DNA from: Vicugna pacos
Taxonomy: Eukaryota > Chordata > Mammalia > Artiodactyla > Camelidae
NCBI RefSeq assembly: GCF_048564905.1
Contig: NC_133008.1
Coordinates: forward strand, 3,990,453 to 4,054,452
Direction of reading: 5' to 3'
Length of the DNA: 64,000 nucleotides
This document shows, in pieces, positions 1 through 12,625 of the stretch; the stretch's first letter is position 1, and each line of letters starts with the position of its first letter. A program made the position numbers and the translations under genes. Below the pieces are notes generated by a model that saw only the letters and a program-made list of their open reading frames with translations, was not told the DNA's origin and did no database searches.

Positions 1-110
1 GGATTAAGCCCCAGGGCCTCCACTAACAGATAAATACATCTAATTACCTACCCCCCCAAAAGAGCCCCAAAGAAAAGATAAAGAGAAATTTTGTCCCCAA
101 AAAACCCTGA
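1..110 (+). repeat. 3' part of a camelid vic-1-type tRNA-derived SINE
   Basis: The first bases carry the end of a tRNA-like head (CCCCAGGGCCTCC), then a tail with ATAAATACATCTAATTACCTACCCCCCC and A-rich sequence. The same tail follows the complete SINE at 46442-46560. The element is cut by the window edge, so its head is missing here. The tail pattern is what I remember of the vic-1 SINE of camelids; that assignment is from memory. Confidence 0.6.
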
Positions 111-171
111 TATTAAGTTTGGATTAAATACTTAAAAATATAAAAAGAAAAATAGAAAAGATAAGTGACAC

Positions 172-581
172 TGTGAAGGAAAAGCCCAGCTGGGCTAACA
201 AGCTAAGTCACATATCCAAGTGTGATAAGTGTCGGTTTACTGATCTACGTTTTTCTGGGCTACCTGGTAAACCTGAAGTTTAGAGTCAGTTTACTGGGCT
301 AACAAGCTAACTCGTAATTCCAAGGTCAACAATTGTCAGTAACGTGATCTGTTCCAAATTGATAAACCTCAGTGTACTGATTCCTTGCTTTTTCTTGTTT
401 GCGCCTTATTGGCTAATAGCCCCATACTTGTAATTAACCCTATAAAACCTCATGTGCAGGTCTTGTTGGTGCTCAGAGCCCTGGAGCAGAAGCCCCTCTG
501 AGGCCACCGGCTTAATAAATCTCAGTACTCACACCCTCTGATTGGTGCTTGTTTCTTGGCTGGCCTTTTGTTTCCCTAACA
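172..581 (+). mobile_element. solo ERV1-type LTR
   Basis: A 410-bp fossil LTR begins TGTGAAGG and ends CCCTAACA. It is flanked by a 4-bp direct repeat ACAC (168-171 and 582-585), the target-duplication length usual for gamma-like ERV1 elements. It has a TATA-like TATAAAA at 442 and a polyadenylation-type AATAAA at 514. No internal retroviral sequence adjoins it, so it is a solo LTR left by recombination between two LTRs. The subfamily is not recognised. Confidence 0.7.
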
Positions 582-585
582 ACAC

Positions 586-920
586 AAGCGATAATGCCCG
601 TGAGATAAATCTGCGGTGGCTGCTGGCAGGTCCCCATGTCTCACGTGGGAATATCTGAAACATCCTTCTCACCACTCAGAGTCATCCTCAGCCCAACCCA
701 CACCTCCCGCTGTTAAATGCAGGAGCACAGGCAGGGCCCGGCCTTTGCTCTCTCTGTGTCATCACAGTGAGACAGGATGGAAGGGAGCAGAGCACAGCCA
801 TTCTAGGAAGGCCACAGCAATTAACATCAAAATGGTGAAGGATTCAACCCCAATAGGCCTTGAGGCTCAGGATGAAGAGATTTAACTTCTAGCAGATCTT
901 CAGCTTCATTAAACACCCAT
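586..920. other. unique-looking intergenic sequence
   Basis: Nothing convincing was seen here. An 89-codon open frame on the + strand (616-885) has no recognisable motif and looks like chance. Confidence 0.4.
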
Positions 921-1340
921 TGTAATAGTAACATGGTGAATAACATGCCCAGGGCACAATGGCAGTCCCAAGGCTAGCCACAAAAGGTCACAGTGTGGGA
1001 AATGGCCAACTCCCTGGGAATCCCAGCCCCTTGCCCTAAGGCTAGTCCTTCTACTTATTAGCATATGAAACCACCAAGCCCAAGAAAACTAGCAACACAG
1101 CACCACCTCGTGGTCATCACTCTCTCTCCCTCTTCGGAGAAGGCCCTCACTCTGTCTGTGAAGTGTGTACACACTTTTAATCTGAGCATCAAACCCTCAC
1201 ACCTCGTGACGTTTCTCTTGCCTTTCAATGTATCTCTCTGAATAAATCTACCTTTACTCAACACTGGCTTGCTGTTGAATTCTTTACTGCACGAAGCCAA
1301 GGAACAAAATCTGGTTGGGCATATCCCAGGGCCTCAAACA
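921..1340 (+). mobile_element. old ERV1-like LTR
   Basis: The segment begins TGTAATAG and holds 'GGGAAATGGCCAACTCCCTGGGA' style sequence, 'TTAGCATATGAAA' and a late AATAAATCTACC (about 1241), followed by a TTGAATTC(T)TTACTGCA run. This layout matches remembered ERV1 LTRs. No clean target duplication was found, so both borders are approximate. It is a different family from the LTR just upstream. No internal region is attached. Confidence 0.45.
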
Positions 1341-3130
1341 AAACATGGGTCACAGCACTTCTCATGCCTCCCGTTTTTTTTTTTTCTTGTGTCAACAGTA
1401 CTGGGTTGTGAAGGGAACTCTGAGGCCCCAGCTAAGGGACAGAAGCAGCCTCCAGAGCTTCAATTTGTGGGTAGCCTCTCCCCCAGCAAGGGCGTTGGGT
1501 TCTGCCCGGTTCTCTGTGTTTCTCTGTTGTGCTGACTCACCAGCCAGAGAGCGTTCTCCCTAGGCCTGTCTCCACAAAACCCTTCTCTCCAAAATACAAG
1601 CAGATCAAGTCACAATCCTCTTGTTCAACCAGGAAATGTTCAGCCCACTTTTTCACTCCCCAATAAATACCTAACTGTCTTCCCTCCCATCCCACCACTT
1701 CTTTCTTTGTGAGAAATCTGCACTCTCTACACACCATCCTGAACGCAGGTGCCTTGCTGGCTGGGACTGAGATGTTTCTTTCCCACACAGCCTGCGTCCT
1801 TTCACTTTCCCCTTGTTACCTTAAAAAAGCCTTACCTGAGTCACCCACCCCTCTGATTCTGAACTAACAAAGTGCTGAGGTTGCAGTCACTATGTGCATA
1901 CCTCCCAGGGTTTGGCTAGATTTCCTTTGCAACATCTTCATTAAGGAGCTGCAACAAGAAGTTTAAATAGTCTATTCCTTCATCTTAGCGGAGGAGTCTG
2001 GAAAAAACCTAAATGGCTTTGTAGAGAGAGTTAACCAGGGACAGAGATGTCGCATGTCCTAGTCAAAACTGTCATGAGGCAAAATGTTCTTCATAGGCTC
2101 AGAGTGGCTTCTGAACGCGGAGTCGGCAGGGAGGAGATGACAGGCAGTGAGTGGTGTAATTGACACAGATTATGCTCCCCCAGCAGGGGAAGAATTGGTA
2201 TTTTTCTAGTTTTCCAAACAATTTCTTACTACCTTTTTCTCTTATTGTGACATAGCATTTCCTACGAATTAAGCATATCAATATCAGTTATTTGAGCCAC
2301 TTGGGGGAAGCTACATGATGCCATTCACAGGGCTGGGGCATGACAGCCACACCAGTCTAGGTTGAAAGACCAGTGGGGATATTTCCAAGGTATTCACAGG
2401 CATGCAGCAAACTCCGCAGCTTCAATGACCTCATCTCAAAGGTGGGGCCAATAAAACTACCAAGCAAAGTGCGTGATGATTATGGCCGACACCTGTTTAC
2501 TAGGTAAGTGCCCGTGACAGCTGCCGCTTAATGGGGAATGAGTATGATCAATGAAGCCCTGTCTACCTGGCAACACGCGCCCTGCCTTCCTGCCTTGGTG
2601 CAGCAGCAGAGTTTGTTTAGCTGAGATGAACGCCCCAAGAGCAGCCCCGACGAGAAAGCTCTCAGCTCTGCACGGTGAGACGTGTTCCTTTCCTTCTCAG
2701 AGCTGAACACAGTTTGCAGTCATCTGTTTTTATGTTTATCCCTTTTCTAACTGCCTCTGCTCCGGAGTTTTTGCTCAAGCAGCGCAGGGCCTGGTGTGTC
2801 TTGCGGCCTGCCAGATATTCTGGGCTGGGAAACAGCCGAACCCACATCTAGCTTTGGTGCTGAACGGAGAGGGCAGAAGGCTCAGGGTCCCATGCTGAAT
2901 CGAGACCCCTGCATCCAAAATTATGGTCTGACTTTGGGCAAATTACCCAGTCTTCTTTACCTTGAGATTCCTCATCTGTCCATGAAAATAACTGCCCATG
3001 GCACACAGAGTTACAAAGATTAAAGGAAATCACCAAATTCACAACCTATTCAAAGGGCTACCAGTGCATCCTCAACCGACATATGCTGCCTTTACTGCTC
3101 TGACGCATGCTAAGCGGGGTGGCTCCACAC
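1341..3130. other. intergenic sequence, no gene seen
   Basis: No splice-bounded exon, RNA gene or clear recent repeat was found on either strand. The short open frames are random in look. Old, unrecognisable repeats are likely. Confidence 0.4.
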
Positions 3131-3330
3131 AGTGAACACTGCTAAGTGCCAGTGTGTTAAGTGCTTCATGTGTGCTATAATACTCTTTAGAACTTACAAC
3201 ATTCCCAGGAAGAAACGAATATTATCATGCCCGTTTCACAGATTCTCCAACAGGTTAAGAGAGTTTACATTCTAGTCCAAGACCCTATGGTGAGAAAATG
3301 GCGATTTTAACCGGAATCTGGGCCCAGGCC
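3131..3330 (-). repeat. MIR SINE
   Basis: The segment follows the reverse complement of the MIR consensus: a 'TGTGTTAAGTGCTTCA' block, 'TATTATCATGCCCGTTTCACAG' (like TTATTATCCCCATTTTACAG) and a later 'AGGTTAAGAGAG' part. It is diverged, as expected of this ancient tRNA-derived SINE. Confidence 0.65.
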
Positions 3331-3677
3331 TTGGCTCCAACTCTCTCCCATCCACCTGACCACTTGCCTATGAATTCCACCTGTCCAATACACAAGTTTG
3401 CAGCCGGCCAGCTTTTAAATGCAATGTGTGCCAACGTATGTCATTGTTGGTTAATTACCATAATCTGTTCTCAGAAACCACTACAGTAAAGAAAGGTGGA
3501 CTTAAGGAATTCTGACTTGCGTTCTCCTGTAATGTGCAGAAACCCTTCCCTATACCACCAAATCCAAATGTATGCTTCCTCCATGTTTATGTTTTCACAT
3601 GCCTTATTAATTAGAAGGTACCTGCAGTAATTCCATCTTGGTTGCTTTCCAAGGTTGCAGATTATCCATAATCAGTC

Positions 3678-4168
3678 TGTGAACGAAAATACTACAATGT
3701 GAATGAAAATGCTGCAACCATGTGTGTAAACAAAGAATACTGAAACCAAGTCATTAAAGGCTGCCGCCACCACCCAGCTAGGACAGGCCTGCAGCCCATC
3801 CGATAGAGCAACTCACCATGGTGCCTTCTGAGCAGACTCAGAAAAAGAAAGGACAGGCTACTGGCCCTAGATAGCTAGGTGCTTGTCTAAAAAATGGATT
3901 CATTGAGTCTAAATATTTGCTTCCTCCCGTATATACAAAAGCACTACATTCTTGAACTTGAGATACCTGGATTTCTTTAGATAACAAGCAAACTTTTATT
4001 GTTCCAACAACCTGGTCCTTGTTGTAAAGCTCCTATATAACCTCGCTCTTCCTCAACCACTTGGGAGCAGTCCCACAGAGAGATCTGAGAGGCTGTCACC
4101 CCGGCTGGAATCCTCCCACCAAATAAAACATAAGTCTTAACTTTTAGGCTGCACATGTATTTCAGTCA
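3678..4168 (+). repeat. 5' LTR of the ERV1 fossil
   Basis: It begins with a short internal duplication (TGTGAA.GAAAATACTACA then TGTGAATGAAAATGCTGC) that is also present in the 3' LTR. It contains 'GGCCCTAGATAGCTAGGTGC', 'TAGATAACAAGCAAA' and an AATAAAACATAA polyadenylation-type signal. It ends TTTCAGTCA just before the leader. Confidence 0.85.
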
Positions 4169-4385
4169 ACAGTTTTGGACACCATGAAGGGACCCACAGC
4201 AGACTTCTCTCCACCTCAACTCTCCGAGTAACCGGAGCCTTGGTACCAGCAATGGCCCTTTGTGCCCATCAGCCTCCTCGGGGAGTCCAGATGAATATGG
4301 GTGAGTCTCTCCTGTTTCTTGGATCTCACATATTGGTTGATGATCCTGAGTTTTATCTGGCAGTGTTTCCAGGTACGTGGCCCTC

Positions 4386-4575
4386 CAGTTGAAAGAAACT
4401 GGGGTGAATTACCAACCCAAAGGAGACATACTGGGTGGGGTCTGGTTGAAAGATAACAGGAAATACCCACCTTGAGGAGACGTCCGAAGTGTGTCTGGTG
4501 GAAACATATGAGGAAAATACTCACCTAGTGGAGACGTCCCGAGTGGGACGTCCCAAGTTGAAAGACACTGGGTTC
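4386..4575 (+). repeat. degenerate 55-60 bp tandem repeat in the ERV leader
   Basis: About three diverged units start near 4388, 4445, 4498 and 4557. Each carries a GTTGAAAGA-type start, and several carry 'GGAGACGTCC' and 'CTGG(G)TG'. The repeats lie in the untranslated leader just after the 5' LTR, where packaging and leader signals usually lie in this class. They may be original to the family or have arisen after insertion. Confidence 0.6.
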
Positions 4576-7500
4576 AGGACTGAGTGGTTAGGTATGAGTC
4601 TGGTCTAATGTTTTCCTCAATTTGGTTACCTCCATTTAATTTTTCAGTATAGAAGTAAAACTCTTATTAGGAACCTTTCAACTCCAAAAATGAGGCCCTC
4701 CTCCTGGCTGGTAACAGATTTCTCGGGTGTCAGAGAATCTTCCAGGAGTGTTAGAAGGAAAGACTTAATGCCACAGAGTTGTCCCTGCAGGAAATCTTAC
4801 TAGCAAATTTATTCTGAGAACCCGACCTTACAATGGGGAAAAGAACTTTCCAAAAAAATAAAAAACAGAAAAAAAAATAAGAAATGACACATTGCCATCC
4901 TCCAACTGTTACCCCAGACAGGTTTATGTACATACAAAATTTACAACATTAATTGGTAATAAGAAAAAAAAAACTCACTCTGAAAGTAACTAAACAGGCC
5001 TGATAAAAACATTTTTTGGAATTCTGAACTTATAATACCAAAATCCCCTTTATGGGGAACTTGGATTTCTCTTCCTGTGTCCTTGAAATATAAATGTTTT
5101 ATCTTTCTCTGGGTGTTTTAAGTGTGTGTATGTATGGGTATATATGTGTACTTTTTTTTTAAAGGAAACCTTGGACTCTGCCATACAAAAGGTTCAAGTA
5201 TTTTGTACATATGGTGGCCACGCAAATAAATTGGATTGTAAGCAATTCTTTGATTGTACAAATTTTCAGATATTTTGCCATCTTAAACTCTGCTTCATCA
5301 GCCTGGACCACAAAGGCCTTTAGCTTTTGGACAGTAAGCCTTTGAATTTTATTTAGGCAACACCCCCACTCTCATGTGGAAGAGCCTCTGCAACTTATTG
5401 GTTTAATATCACTATATATGTATATATAAAAATTGACAGCCATATTATGGATCCTTTAATTTGGAAAAACCTTTAAATTGGTGAAAGTTTAAAGAGATAT
5501 CATTATAAACAGCTGTTTTATTGGTACCTATTAAAATCAAGTTTAAAGGTAGAAAAATATATCTAATGTGTAACCTAAGAACTTAGTTAAAAAAATAAAA
5601 CTGGTTTGAAAAGCTACATTTGTGTTTTTCATTTCACATAAATGTTTCTAGATATGCTAATAAAAACTTAGAATAATTAATGTTAATTAGTTCGAATAAC
5701 TGGAAAAAGGATTGTAAAAATGTGAAAAAAAAAGATAAGTGGCTTATCCCAAATGGATATATATTTTTATATTGTTATTTTGAATGAGATAAATAAAATG
5801 GACATTTTTGGATTTAGATACAAGGTTTTGATACTACACTACGTAAAGTTAAAATAAAAGGGCCAAAGAGATCACCTACACCCCCGAACATTAAAGTTCA
5901 ATTAAGTCCGTTTTACTTACCGCAGTTTAAATTATATGTATACATAGACTGAAATACTTGATCAATAATTGGGACAACAGACCAATTAATCAAGTTAAAA
6001 ACTAAGAAGGGCCTAAGCTCTTTGTCTGAAACTTGGGCATCCTAGAGATGTCTATAAAATTATATACAATGCACAAAAAAAAAAAGGCTTCTGGCACTCC
6101 TTCTAGAAATAAATATTGATTAAACCTAATAAATATAAAAATTAAAGATATAAGATTTAATAAAATTGAGATAAAAGTTTGTGAAATTGGTATATTTAAA
6201 TGGTCTTTATACAATCCTTTTGCTTATGTTGTGGGATAGATATGTTTCAGTGGAAAAATGCTTCCCCTTCTTGGTATTATAAGGCTGGGCACATATCTGT
6301 CCCTCTGAAAATATTAATTGAACTAATTAAAGGTAAACAATATTGATACATGAGCTGTCCAATATAAAGTAAATATAAAAACTAATATTGAGTGGCTAAT
6401 AAAAAAATATAATTAGAGTTTTACCCTGAGATTAACTTATAACACAAGGAAAAGAGACCTTACTAAATGCCTGATGCAAGCTTTGGAATACATGATAAAG
6501 TAAAGCTTAAAGTTTTAAAACATGGAGTTCTTTGTTTACAGCTCTTCTCACTGACACAAAAATGCCAATTAAGGAGATAAAATTGGGTCTGGGTGACAGA
6601 GCAGTTCTCTGGGGACCTGGAAGAGAGTGTCTTTGTCTTGCAGATCAGAAATATAAATACAACAAACAGTGACCTAGGACTGAGCCTAATTACCTCAAAG
6701 AAAATAGAACTTAAGGCCAAGAAATTTTTGGCAGTTGAGAACTCAGAACTCTGACGGGTCCTTCAGACTTTGTGAAGAAATCTTAACTCTGCTTCATAAA
6801 TAGTAAGCCTTAGTGATTTGAGCAAGCAAATTCAGCTTACTGCAACTATTATTATACCTATATTATAAGTAAGTTTTAAAGTGAAGCTATGAGATCTCTA
6901 GCTTTTGTCTGTTTATAAGCCTGCGTACACATTATAGATGTGAGATATTTCTACTGCTAAAAAAAATCAAAGTCAAAGAGCTCTGCTTAATTGATGTAAA
7001 AAATAAGAGCTTAAAAATTATTTTTAAAATAAAAACTGAACAAATTGATTTTCAGCGTCACGTGAAATGGAAAATATTCAATATTAAGGTAATATTTGAT
7101 ATTGTTTAGTTCAAGTATGTTCTAATTAATATAGACATCTTTAAAGTCATCAATATTAAGTATACTACCTTTACTGTACCTAGGTTTAATGAAAATCAAA
7201 TAAAATCCTGTTATATCTGTTGCAGATTTGTCAAAAAAAAAAACAATATTAATGTGGTGTGGTAAAATTTTAAGTAAACTAAATGCAAATGAGATGAGAG
7301 CTTTGGGTAAATATTTAAAATATATTTTTAAAATGTATGCTTAAGATAATCTCTAAATGTTATCTGCAAATTCTAGAGTTGTGCTAAATTAAGTTAAATG
7401 ATGTGATTTTATTAAATACATATGCCATTTTCAGATAAAATAAGATTGAAATATGAATTACTTAACATTTAACTTCCTCTTACAGTGAAACTAAAGGTGT

Positions 7501-9224
7501 TTAAAATATTAATAAATGATTGGTGCCACCCTGAAATAGTCTCTATTAGTAAGGGAATGATCTCAGTATCCTAGGAAAGTAAGATAAATGTGTAAAGGAA
7601 GATATAAGAATGGAATTATATTTTGTTAATGAAAAATAGTGACTTTCTCTGGAAGCTGGTTACTTCTGAATGGAAGAGAAAATAAGGCACACACTAATAT
7701 GAGTATAGAAAGCTGTGGAAAGTTTATGGAAGAGGAAACCTGAGGAAAAAGTTTTGTACGTGGTCAGAATTTGCTAAGTTTTGAATCAAATTGGGCAACG
7801 TAAATGAATCTTAGAAGTAAGCTGGTACAAGATTAAATTTGGATTTCTCTCTGTTAAGAGGAAAATATTTTCTTAAAATGTTAATCCACCTTCAATAACA
7901 GATTGTAAAACTTCTTATACCACTTAGCTGATTTGTTCTGCCTTTATTTTTGACGTATTTTCTTGTTAATGAATTAGTACTGCTTTACAGTGTTCTATAA
8001 GTTTATCTGACCAAGTGTTCTGAAATCTTTTCACAAGCTCCCCAAATATCAAATTCTAATTAAAATTCTTTTAATCTCCAGTTAAGTTTGGGATGCTACA
8101 GAGGAACCCTGAAACATCCCAAAGAGAGATTTTAAACTAGTAAAATTCATTTGGCATGTTAAATAACATGGTATTGTCAAATGAATCATAAAACTTCTAA
8201 GGTTATATTGAATGAGAAAATATTATTAATATAGATATTGTAGAAATTATATGCACTCCCTTAAATTCTGGTATATCTGAAATGTTACCAGTGATAATTA
8301 TGGGTATAGTGAACAGATTTCTTTATCGATTTTAGTGTAACAGTGTTTAACCATGCTCTTAAATCTTTTGTTATTTATAGACAGTTAATTGTTTTCTTCT
8401 GATGATTTTGCAAAATGCTTTCTATTCAAGGAGATTTACTGATTTCTAATAAATTTCAAACTATAGCACTGAACTAAACTGGGTAAGAAATTTTAAAGTT
8501 CTAATGAAAACTCTCATTAAAAGAATTAGTTACATGGGACTGAGTAAACTGGTGAATATGGTTATAATTTTTGATATTGTTTGAAATACTACTGGCTTTT
8601 AACCTGTTTCCCAGACATAAAGAATCTCTTCTCCTTAAGCTAGTTATGATTCACAGCAATTTGATAAACTATACCTATGTAAGCAGACTTGGAACAGTTA
8701 TCTTTTCTCTCTATCTGATCCCTCAAGAAACTAAAAACACTTAGGCCCCCAGTGGCTCTATCAGACAAATTAGGAAGTTCATCTCCTCACAGATATAGGA
8801 CAATAAAGGTATTTTCAGGATTTTAAAGAGAAAAGTATTTACCTAAATTTGTAAGGCAGAAACCCATGAAAGCCTTGATGTGGCTTTCCTGGCCTTAGCA
8901 AACCTTATTAACATTCTACCCTGAGGCTCCATATTAAAACTTCCAACACAGCCAATTTAAAAAAGCCTATATGATCAAATAATCAGTCTTAACTTGTAAA
9001 GAAATAAATCTTCATTTGGCTTTATTTGAGAAAACTGAGGGTAACTTTAGAGAGAAAAATGATTATTTTATAGTGGATATTAAATTCTGGTTTTCTTAAT
9101 TGAGGTCCATATTTACTAAGACACTTCCCAGATCATTCCTTGCTGTTATGTCACATTGCTGTACAGTTTAATTGAATTATGAAAAGGATACTCTAGGTTT
9201 GTTTCTGAAGCTCAGTAATCTATC

Positions 9225-9420
9225 CTTGGGTAAAGTTCCAATGCCCCATGACCTGCAGCCAGGGGATTATACATACTGCAACAGGCATGACTTAAAGAAC
9301 TGTCTACAACCTGAATGGAAGGGCCCTTTATCAGGGACTCTTAACTAGACCATACACACCAAAGCTGAAGGAAACGGACTCTCGGATTCATTTCCTATCA
9401 GAAACAGCCCCTGCAGTGCA
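9225..9420 (+). pseudogene. late pol (integrase C-terminal) remnant of the ERV1 fossil
   Basis: The conceptual reading shows an LQPGDY pattern followed by LQPEWKGP, typical of the GPY/F module at the end of gammaretroviral-type integrase. It lies about 400 bp before the env remnant, as expected for pol followed by env. It is a broken fossil. Confidence 0.65.
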
Positions 9421-9797
9421 CTGTCCTATAGAGCACTGCTCACCTTAAAACAATGCCCAAATGCAGAAAAAGCTACCAGGCCAGGATGAGAAGAAGACGA
9501 CATCTGAGATAGACAGCTGACCCAAGACAACGGACCAGGTCTGTATAACAATTACTTTGTTAATTTCTCCAACCTTTGATTATGTACTATTCCAATTGTT
9601 AAGTTTATGATAAATTACCTATGTCTAGTACTTCTGTGTTACCTTGGTGGGATTCCCTACTCCAAGGCTCTAACTAGATAGCCCTCAGCAACGTTATTCT
9701 CAAAAGAAATTATAGTTCTGTATAGGCCACTGTTGATCTTAGAAGATTGGAGACTTCACCTGGCTAATTAATACCTGCTCTGACCCTGACCATAAGT

Positions 9798-9990
9798 ATG
9801 AACTTTCTTATAAGATCAAACTCAATCAAAAACGCAAGCAAAATTTTAACCCCAAAATACAACTTCTCGACTATTAAATTCTTACTCGTGACTTTATTAA
9901 CGTTACTAGCTGTATTACTTTTATCCTGTCTATTTTATAAAATTGTTGTCTATTACATTTCCCAATCTGTAACAGGCCTACAAGATTGAT
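9798..9990 (+). pseudogene. env transmembrane-region remnant of the ERV1 fossil
   Basis: A short open stretch of about 63 codons contains a long hydrophobic run (LLVTLLTLLAVLLLSCLFY) followed by a short tail. This matches the membrane anchor and cytoplasmic start of a gamma-type envelope. It sits between the pol remnant and the polypurine tract. The surface part of env is not recognisable. It is a broken fossil. Confidence 0.5.
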
Positions 9991-10299
9991 GATGGCTAAA
10001 CATCTTGAAGAAACAGATAAAATTTATTAACCTGAATAAAATACATATAATAGTGTTTCTAGGTATGGGAATGAGCAATGAAGGGGAAACAGTTCCAGGA
10101 TAATAATAGACTAGTAAGGCATGTGATCCAGAGAACTTTTAGTATCAACAGGATCTGATAAAAAAAAACTAACACCTTGAATGGCAACTCAGAAGATTCT
10201 TCTCCTGAGCTAGGAATGAGCCATTATAGCACCATGGACAAAATTGGTCATGAAATGTCTCTCAAAATGATGGTCGAATTTAGGACCAAGGGGGAGCAC

Positions 10300-10788
10300 T
10301 GTGAATGAAAATACTACACTGTGAATGAAAATACTGCAACCAGGTCAGGAAACAAAGAATGCTGAATCCAAGTCATGAGCAGATGCTGCCAACCCCCAGT
10401 GAGGACATACCTGCAGCCCGGCCTCTCAGCCACTCACAGAGGTGCCCTCTGAGCGGACTCAGAGAAAGAAAGGACAGGACACTGGCCCTAGATAGCTAGG
10501 TGCCAGCCAGAGGAATTCTTTCAATGACCCAAATGTTTGCTTCCCACCATACATAGAAAAGCACTAAATACTTGAACTTTTGATATCTGGTTTTCTTTAG
10601 ATAACAAGCAAAATTTTATTGTTCCAATTACCTGGTCTTTTTCGTAAAGCTTCTATATATCCTACCTCCTCTGCTACCTCTTGGGAGAAGTCCCTCAGAG
10701 TGATCTGAGTGGCTGTCATTCCGGCTCGAGTCCTCCAGCCAAATAAAACATAACCCTTAACATTTAGGCTGAACGTTTATTTCAATGA
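10300..10788 (+). repeat. 3' LTR of the ERV1 fossil
   Basis: It is collinear with the 5' LTR from the doubled TGTGAATGAAAATACT start to the TTTCA end. It is preceded by the polypurine tract and followed by the AGTC target duplication. Confidence 0.85.
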
Positions 10789-10792
10789 AGTC

Positions 10793-11485
10793 CCAGAATA
10801 GACACAACTCATCAAGTCTGTAATGGAACACACTGAATCAGGAACCAAAAGCATGTTTTGTTTCGGGAAAACTACGGGTTCCTTTTTCTTCCTGTCATTA
10901 TACAACCCCTCCAGAACTCATTAATTTGATGTCTGCTCCTCTGGCAACCAAACTCATAGAAGAGTCAACTCAGCAAAGCATCCTGCTGGGGAGAAACCCC
11001 CGCAGCAGTACTGCAGGCTACCTGCCTTCCCGTACGCTCTGCTGAACCTTGGTGTCCTCCGGGGAGACCAGGCCAACAGAGTTGTTCCTAACAGCTGCAA
11101 AGTCGCACACGCTAAATAAATCACTTGATTTTATACGATATTTTACGTATATACCCATTTCTGAAAACAGCTTTGCCAGAAGCCCAAATCTTCAACACCA
11201 ATCTGCAAAGTCAAATCCGGTCCCCAAGGGAAAACAAGACTTAATACGACGCTAAGGACTCCAAAGTCCTCTCAAGGACCGACAACCAAACTGCCTGCAG
11301 GTCTGCAGCTGCAGGCGGTTACATGTCTGCTTTTAAAGCAACCCCTTCCTGCCCTTGGGCGCTACAATGTCCCTCAACTCCTTCCCTTCTCAGGGTAAGA
11401 GCAGTCGCTGCAGAACCTTGCAGGGCAGCACTGACATGACTGGACAAAGAGGATCAGAGCTTAACTAAGCCTTCTGATGACATAA
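10793..11485. other. unique-looking sequence, no gene seen
   Basis: No supported exon or repeat was recognised. The 68-codon frame at 11049-11255 has no motif. Confidence 0.35.
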
Positions 11486-11489
11486 GCTT

Positions 11490-11620
11490 GTCACTCGGTC
11501 ACTTTACAGATGAAGATATATATAGAGAGAGGTGGGGTGATATTGCTCAATGTCACACAGCTAATAAGTGGCAAAGTCTATAACTCTGCTCTTCCCTTCA
11601 GCGTGACGCCCCAGCTGTGA
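11490..11620 (-). repeat. MIR SINE
   Basis: 'CACTTTACAGATGAAGA' and 'CACACAGCTAATAAGTGGCAAAG' are the reverse-strand core of MIR. Confidence 0.65.
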
Positions 11621-12499
11621 GGCCCGCAGTGTTCTCTCGTGCCTACCTGAACAGTCCTTTCCTGTCACTCATAACCCACCACAGTGTCTAACCTTACCCT
11701 GCCTTTTCAGCATCTTTTACCTCCAGTGTCACAGGAACAAGTTGGTTTCGGCCACTGTATGTCTTCCGGCTCCCGGGAACCTCAGTGCTAAGGCTGGTCT
11801 TCCCTGTGCATCCGACCACCAGCTCAGAGGCTCTTCCTCCTCTGCAGGAGGACCTTTCCACTCTGCAGGGACACCCCCTCAGGGGAGCCCTCTTCTCGCC
11901 CTCAGCACAGCAGGTGTCCCAGGCCACATCCCGAGGTTCCCCATTAGGACTGCGTGTGCCCAGGTATGCTAATCAGAACGGCAGCCTCAGAGCCAGGGAT
12001 TATGCCCGGGCCACCCTGCAAACCTACTGCCCGCCTCACAGCCCCCAGCCAGCAGGTCACCTGCAAGTCACAGCAAGTGCCCCACCCAATACAGAAGCCT
12101 CTTCATTTGCCAGCAACGCTGATGACTGGTCTCCAAACTTTGGTCAATTTTGCACAAAACAGCACCTTCAACTGTGAAGCAGGGGGTTTTCGCTTCTGCT
12201 CACCATACTTACTGGGAAAGTCAAGGGAAACGAAGAGGTCATTTCTCAACACTTTTATGATGAAACCCTCCCACCCACAATACTCATATGCTCAAGAGCT
12301 TTGGATCCACGTGATTTTGTTTCCCTTACACTAAGTGGCTCAAAACACTGAGGGATTCTTACTCTTTTGAGGGTATTTGTACCCAGTTTATCGGCTTTAA
12401 TCTGTTTTTGTCTCTCTCTTCAGTATCCCTAGCAGTTGCCACCTCTTACTTTCTTCAGCAGCCTCCCTCCCAACATCTAGTCTAGGAAATCAGCTGTGA

Positions 12500-12625
12500 T
12501 GAGGGGCCCGGGGACAGTCACAGAAGATGCAACTAAGGCACAGAGAGGCTACATAATTTGCCCAAGAAGATCAGCTTCAAACCCCAACAGTGTGTGTTAA
12601 GGTCCTCTGTTTAACTCTTATGCTA
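12500..12625 (-). repeat. MIR SINE fragment
   Basis: 'ACTAAGGCACAGAGAGGCT' followed by 'ATAATTTGCCCAAGA' matches the reverse-strand MIR core. It is short and diverged. Confidence 0.5.

Larger units (their letters stand above)
3678..10788 (+). mobile_element. ERV1 provirus fossil with both LTRs
   Basis: Two direct repeats of about 490 bp (3678-4168 and 10300-10788) bracket about 6.1 kb. A 4-bp target duplication AGTC (3674-3677 and 10789-10792) supports a single integration. The leader begins just after the 5' LTR with a primer-site-like stretch. A polypurine tract, AAGGGGGAGCAC, ends at 10299, directly before the 3' LTR. Late-pol sequence with an integrase C-terminal GDY and WKGP pattern lies at about 9225-9420. 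An env transmembrane remnant lies near 9798-9990. The interior from about 4.9 to 9.0 kb is very AT-rich with little recognisable coding content. The element is heavily broken, with many lesions. By eye the LTRs are roughly 80-85% alike, so insertion is probably tens of millions of years old. The subfamily is not named. Confidence 0.85.
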
